This document shows, piece after piece, positions 61,909 through 64,000 of a stretch of 64,000 nucleotides of DNA. Origin of the DNA: Trichoplusia ni (taxonomy: Eukaryota > Arthropoda > Insecta > Lepidoptera > Noctuidae); assembly GCF_003590095.1 (NCBI RefSeq), contig NC_039478.1, positions 23,684,001 through 23,748,000 of the forward strand, given 5' to 3'. A program made the translations under genes and the position numbers. The notes under the pieces are model-generated. The model saw nothing but the letters and a program-made list of their open reading frames with translations, did not search any database and was not told where the DNA came from. The first letter of the stretch is position 1. Every line of letters starts with the position of its first letter.

Positions 61909-64000
61909 GTTTGTTAAACTTTTTGACCTACTCATTCTGGAAGCTCAGCTATCTGGCGCCCCTAAAATACTTTTTTCTTTCATTCAAGTAGGTTTTTTTA
62001 AGGCACTTTTGAAACGTAAATGTTAATGACTCAAGTGCGGTTCCTAATTGACATTTTTATGGCAAAGAATCGACAAGCAATTACTAAAACTTCGTAAAGT
62101 GGAAGTTATAAAAAGATTAAATATACAGAGTATGAGTAATGCTCTGTGAGCTCAAACCAAAATGCTGAGTGGTGATGCTAACTTATTGCTATATGCTAGT
62201 CTTATGAGCTTTTGCGCAATAGGAATTGCTGAAAAACCAGACAAATTTGCCGTCGCAGTTCACAGATCGCTTGAATGTTGTGAATTGTTGCACCGTTGTT
62301 ATTAAAAGGTAGGGATTGTCAAGGGATATAGGTTTGATCAAAGCATTTGTGTGAGTACTTGTTCTTAATCTGTGTATCATAATATATCTGACTATCTACT
62401 GCATGTGACTTGAATGTTTCTAGAACCCTTGCGACACATGACGTACTAAATTTCCTAATTCTTTACGGTGCAAACAAACTTTTCTTTTTAATAATAGGTT
62501 TAGAACGTCTTTTAAAACAAAGCAGCAATTTGAATCATATAATTACTCATTTCCTTAGCTTTGGTATAAAAGTGCAATAATCGTTGTTAAAAACTTCCTC
62601 GTTGGGAATGCGCGCGACGTGCGCTGGGCTCCTTTTATGTGGGTCATGTTAACAGCAAGTACTAGCAACTACGACGCCTTTGTTTTCGAAATAAAAACGC
62701 TATTGTCGCCACTAAAAAGCATGTTTAGTAATGAAAAGTTCCACAAATATATATATAGGTATATATGTTGCATCTGATTATCGGTGTGATGAGTGCTTGG
62801 TCACAAGTAAAATTGGTTTGAAAATTTAAATGTATCAAGAGATTTTAATGGACTTGCTTGAAGAAATTTACCTCTATTTACACATTGGCAAAAGTAAAAT
62901 ATTGTTAACATTAGCAAGCTAGCATAATAAGGGTTGTAAAACATATCATTAATGTGATTAAGCATAAAATTTATAACAAAAAAACCATTCCTTTCCTTAC
63001 CTATAAATATTTTGTTTAATTAACCACGCAAAGCGAGTCCCTCATAGTAAGCTTCTTACATCTATCATTTTCTTGCCAAGAATTAAAGCAAGAAACTCAT
63101 TAAAACAACCACCAGTACACAATCCGTCAAACAGTTACCAATATGAAGTGTTTCGGTCGCTAATAAGCAAGAAAACATTTCGCAGAATGTTTAAGACGCC
63201 AAATAATACGCATACATACAAGACATTCTCATAAATTAAATGAAAGTACAAAATTGCGGTAATCATTTATTTATTCTGTGCCACTAATATTCATACTAAA
63301 TTACATGAAAACTTGTCCTTGTTCCATTTTCCTGTCTAACTACAACCACTATCACACTATGCTGTCAAAAAAGCCTTCTTTTGTCTCGCGACAAAGTGCT
63401 GCAAATCTCCAATTAGGCGCCATCTTTTACTCGACGTCTTGAAAAGTTGTAACCAGATGCAATTCATCGCTTTTTAGGTTAACACGAAATTCCGCGCAGT
63501 GGTCGTCCGGCCTTATTTTCGTCAGTATAATGCATTCTTTTTTAGCCGTCAACAACACTTTTGATGCAATCTACCACAGTGCATTATTCTAAGTGCAAAT
63601 ACTAAGCAGGCGGTCAATTTTACGGTTTACCGCCGTACTCCAGCACTTTGCAGCGGCACTTCCCAGCTATCTTCCTGACGAGCACTCTCATCACTCTTAA
63701 GTACATTTTGTATACTTTCTTAATCCGATATTTGTTCATTACGATGTTTATTCCGACGTGGTACTTCATTGTTTTGTTATGACGTGGTGGTGACCGGAAA
63801 ATTTTCTTGATACTGAAGGGTGCAAGCGTCTGCGGCGACCTTGAGTTAGTATACAAATATGATTAAAATTTAAGAACTTGTGACGCGGTCTCACTGGTAG
63901 GGCTGTCCGGACACTAAAGTGAAACAAATATAAATTGGTTTGTATAATAAAACAGACATTTGTTATAATATTGTAACTTTAATGAAATGTCAGGCGAACT
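61909..64000 (+). other. nwk: Downstream nwk intron, partial
   Basis: Begins with the GTTTGT donor of the third exon. Contains a SINE remnant (62.29 kb). The next F-BAR exon is not present before the window ends. A minus-strand basic open frame (63620-63856) is mentioned in the findings. Confidence 0.6.
62290..62455 (+). mobile_element. SINE remnant downstream of the third nwk exon
   Basis: GGTTTGATCAAAGCATTTGT, GAGTACTTGTTCTTAATCTG, GTGACTTGAATGTTTCTAG and GCGACACATGACG follow the order of the family tail, strongly diverged. Confidence 0.45.

Noticed and set aside
1..64000. CRISPR arrays, prokaryotic operons, integrated viral genes or LTR retrotransposon coding regions
   Set aside because: No regularly spaced repeats, ribosome binding sites, or long reverse-transcriptase, integrase, capsid or envelope-like frames were seen.

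Overview
The window is AT-rich animal nuclear DNA, almost certainly from a lepidopteran insect. I infer this from insect-type protein-coding exons with GT-AG introns, and from repeats I recognise as typical of moths and butterflies: tRNA-derived SINEs, short Helitron-like elements that start TC and end CTAG or CTAA after a GCGGACGAAGTCGC hairpin, and a repeat beginning with an AAGTGYGARTCGGAC-like stretch. A noctuoid moth is possible, but the sequence does not prove it.

Two genes can be supported. The host gene is on the + strand: three short exons (6233-6376, 44872-44957, 61764-61908) join in frame and encode about 126 residues of an F-BAR domain that matches insect Nervous wreck (nwk, FCHSD family). 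The initiator exon lies before the window and the rest of the gene after it, so almost all 64 kb is nwk intron: one of about 38.5 kb and one of about 16.8 kb.

Inside the first of those introns, on the opposite strand, sits a complete eight-coding-exon gene for the mitochondrial atypical kinase COQ8 (ADCK3/ABC1 family; CDS 16764 down to 13852, 654 residues). All its splice phases close, and the family motifs (KxGQ, AAAS loop, VAMK lysine, TDPNWxN, DFG) are present. A non-coding first exon ends at 17389. Its product supports coenzyme Q synthesis, while nwk acts in membrane trafficking and synaptic growth; I see no functional link between them.

The remainder is repeat-rich intron. By region: 1-6232 holds paired dispersed repeats and SINEs; 7-13 kb holds repeat fragments and a SINE abutting a Helitron-like element; 18-44 kb is mostly decayed repeats with several Helitron-like copies (21.3, 37.0, 37.7, 41.1 kb); 43.0-44.5 kb is a distinct 1.5 kb element with terminal inverted repeats whose end motif is repeated about ten times inside it; 46.3-47.8 kb has a perfect 23-bp palindrome and CTACG-rich repeats; 50-58 kb has further SINE and Helitron-like copies. 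Much of the rest has no recognisable content. The 43 kb element is the best candidate for something undescribed.
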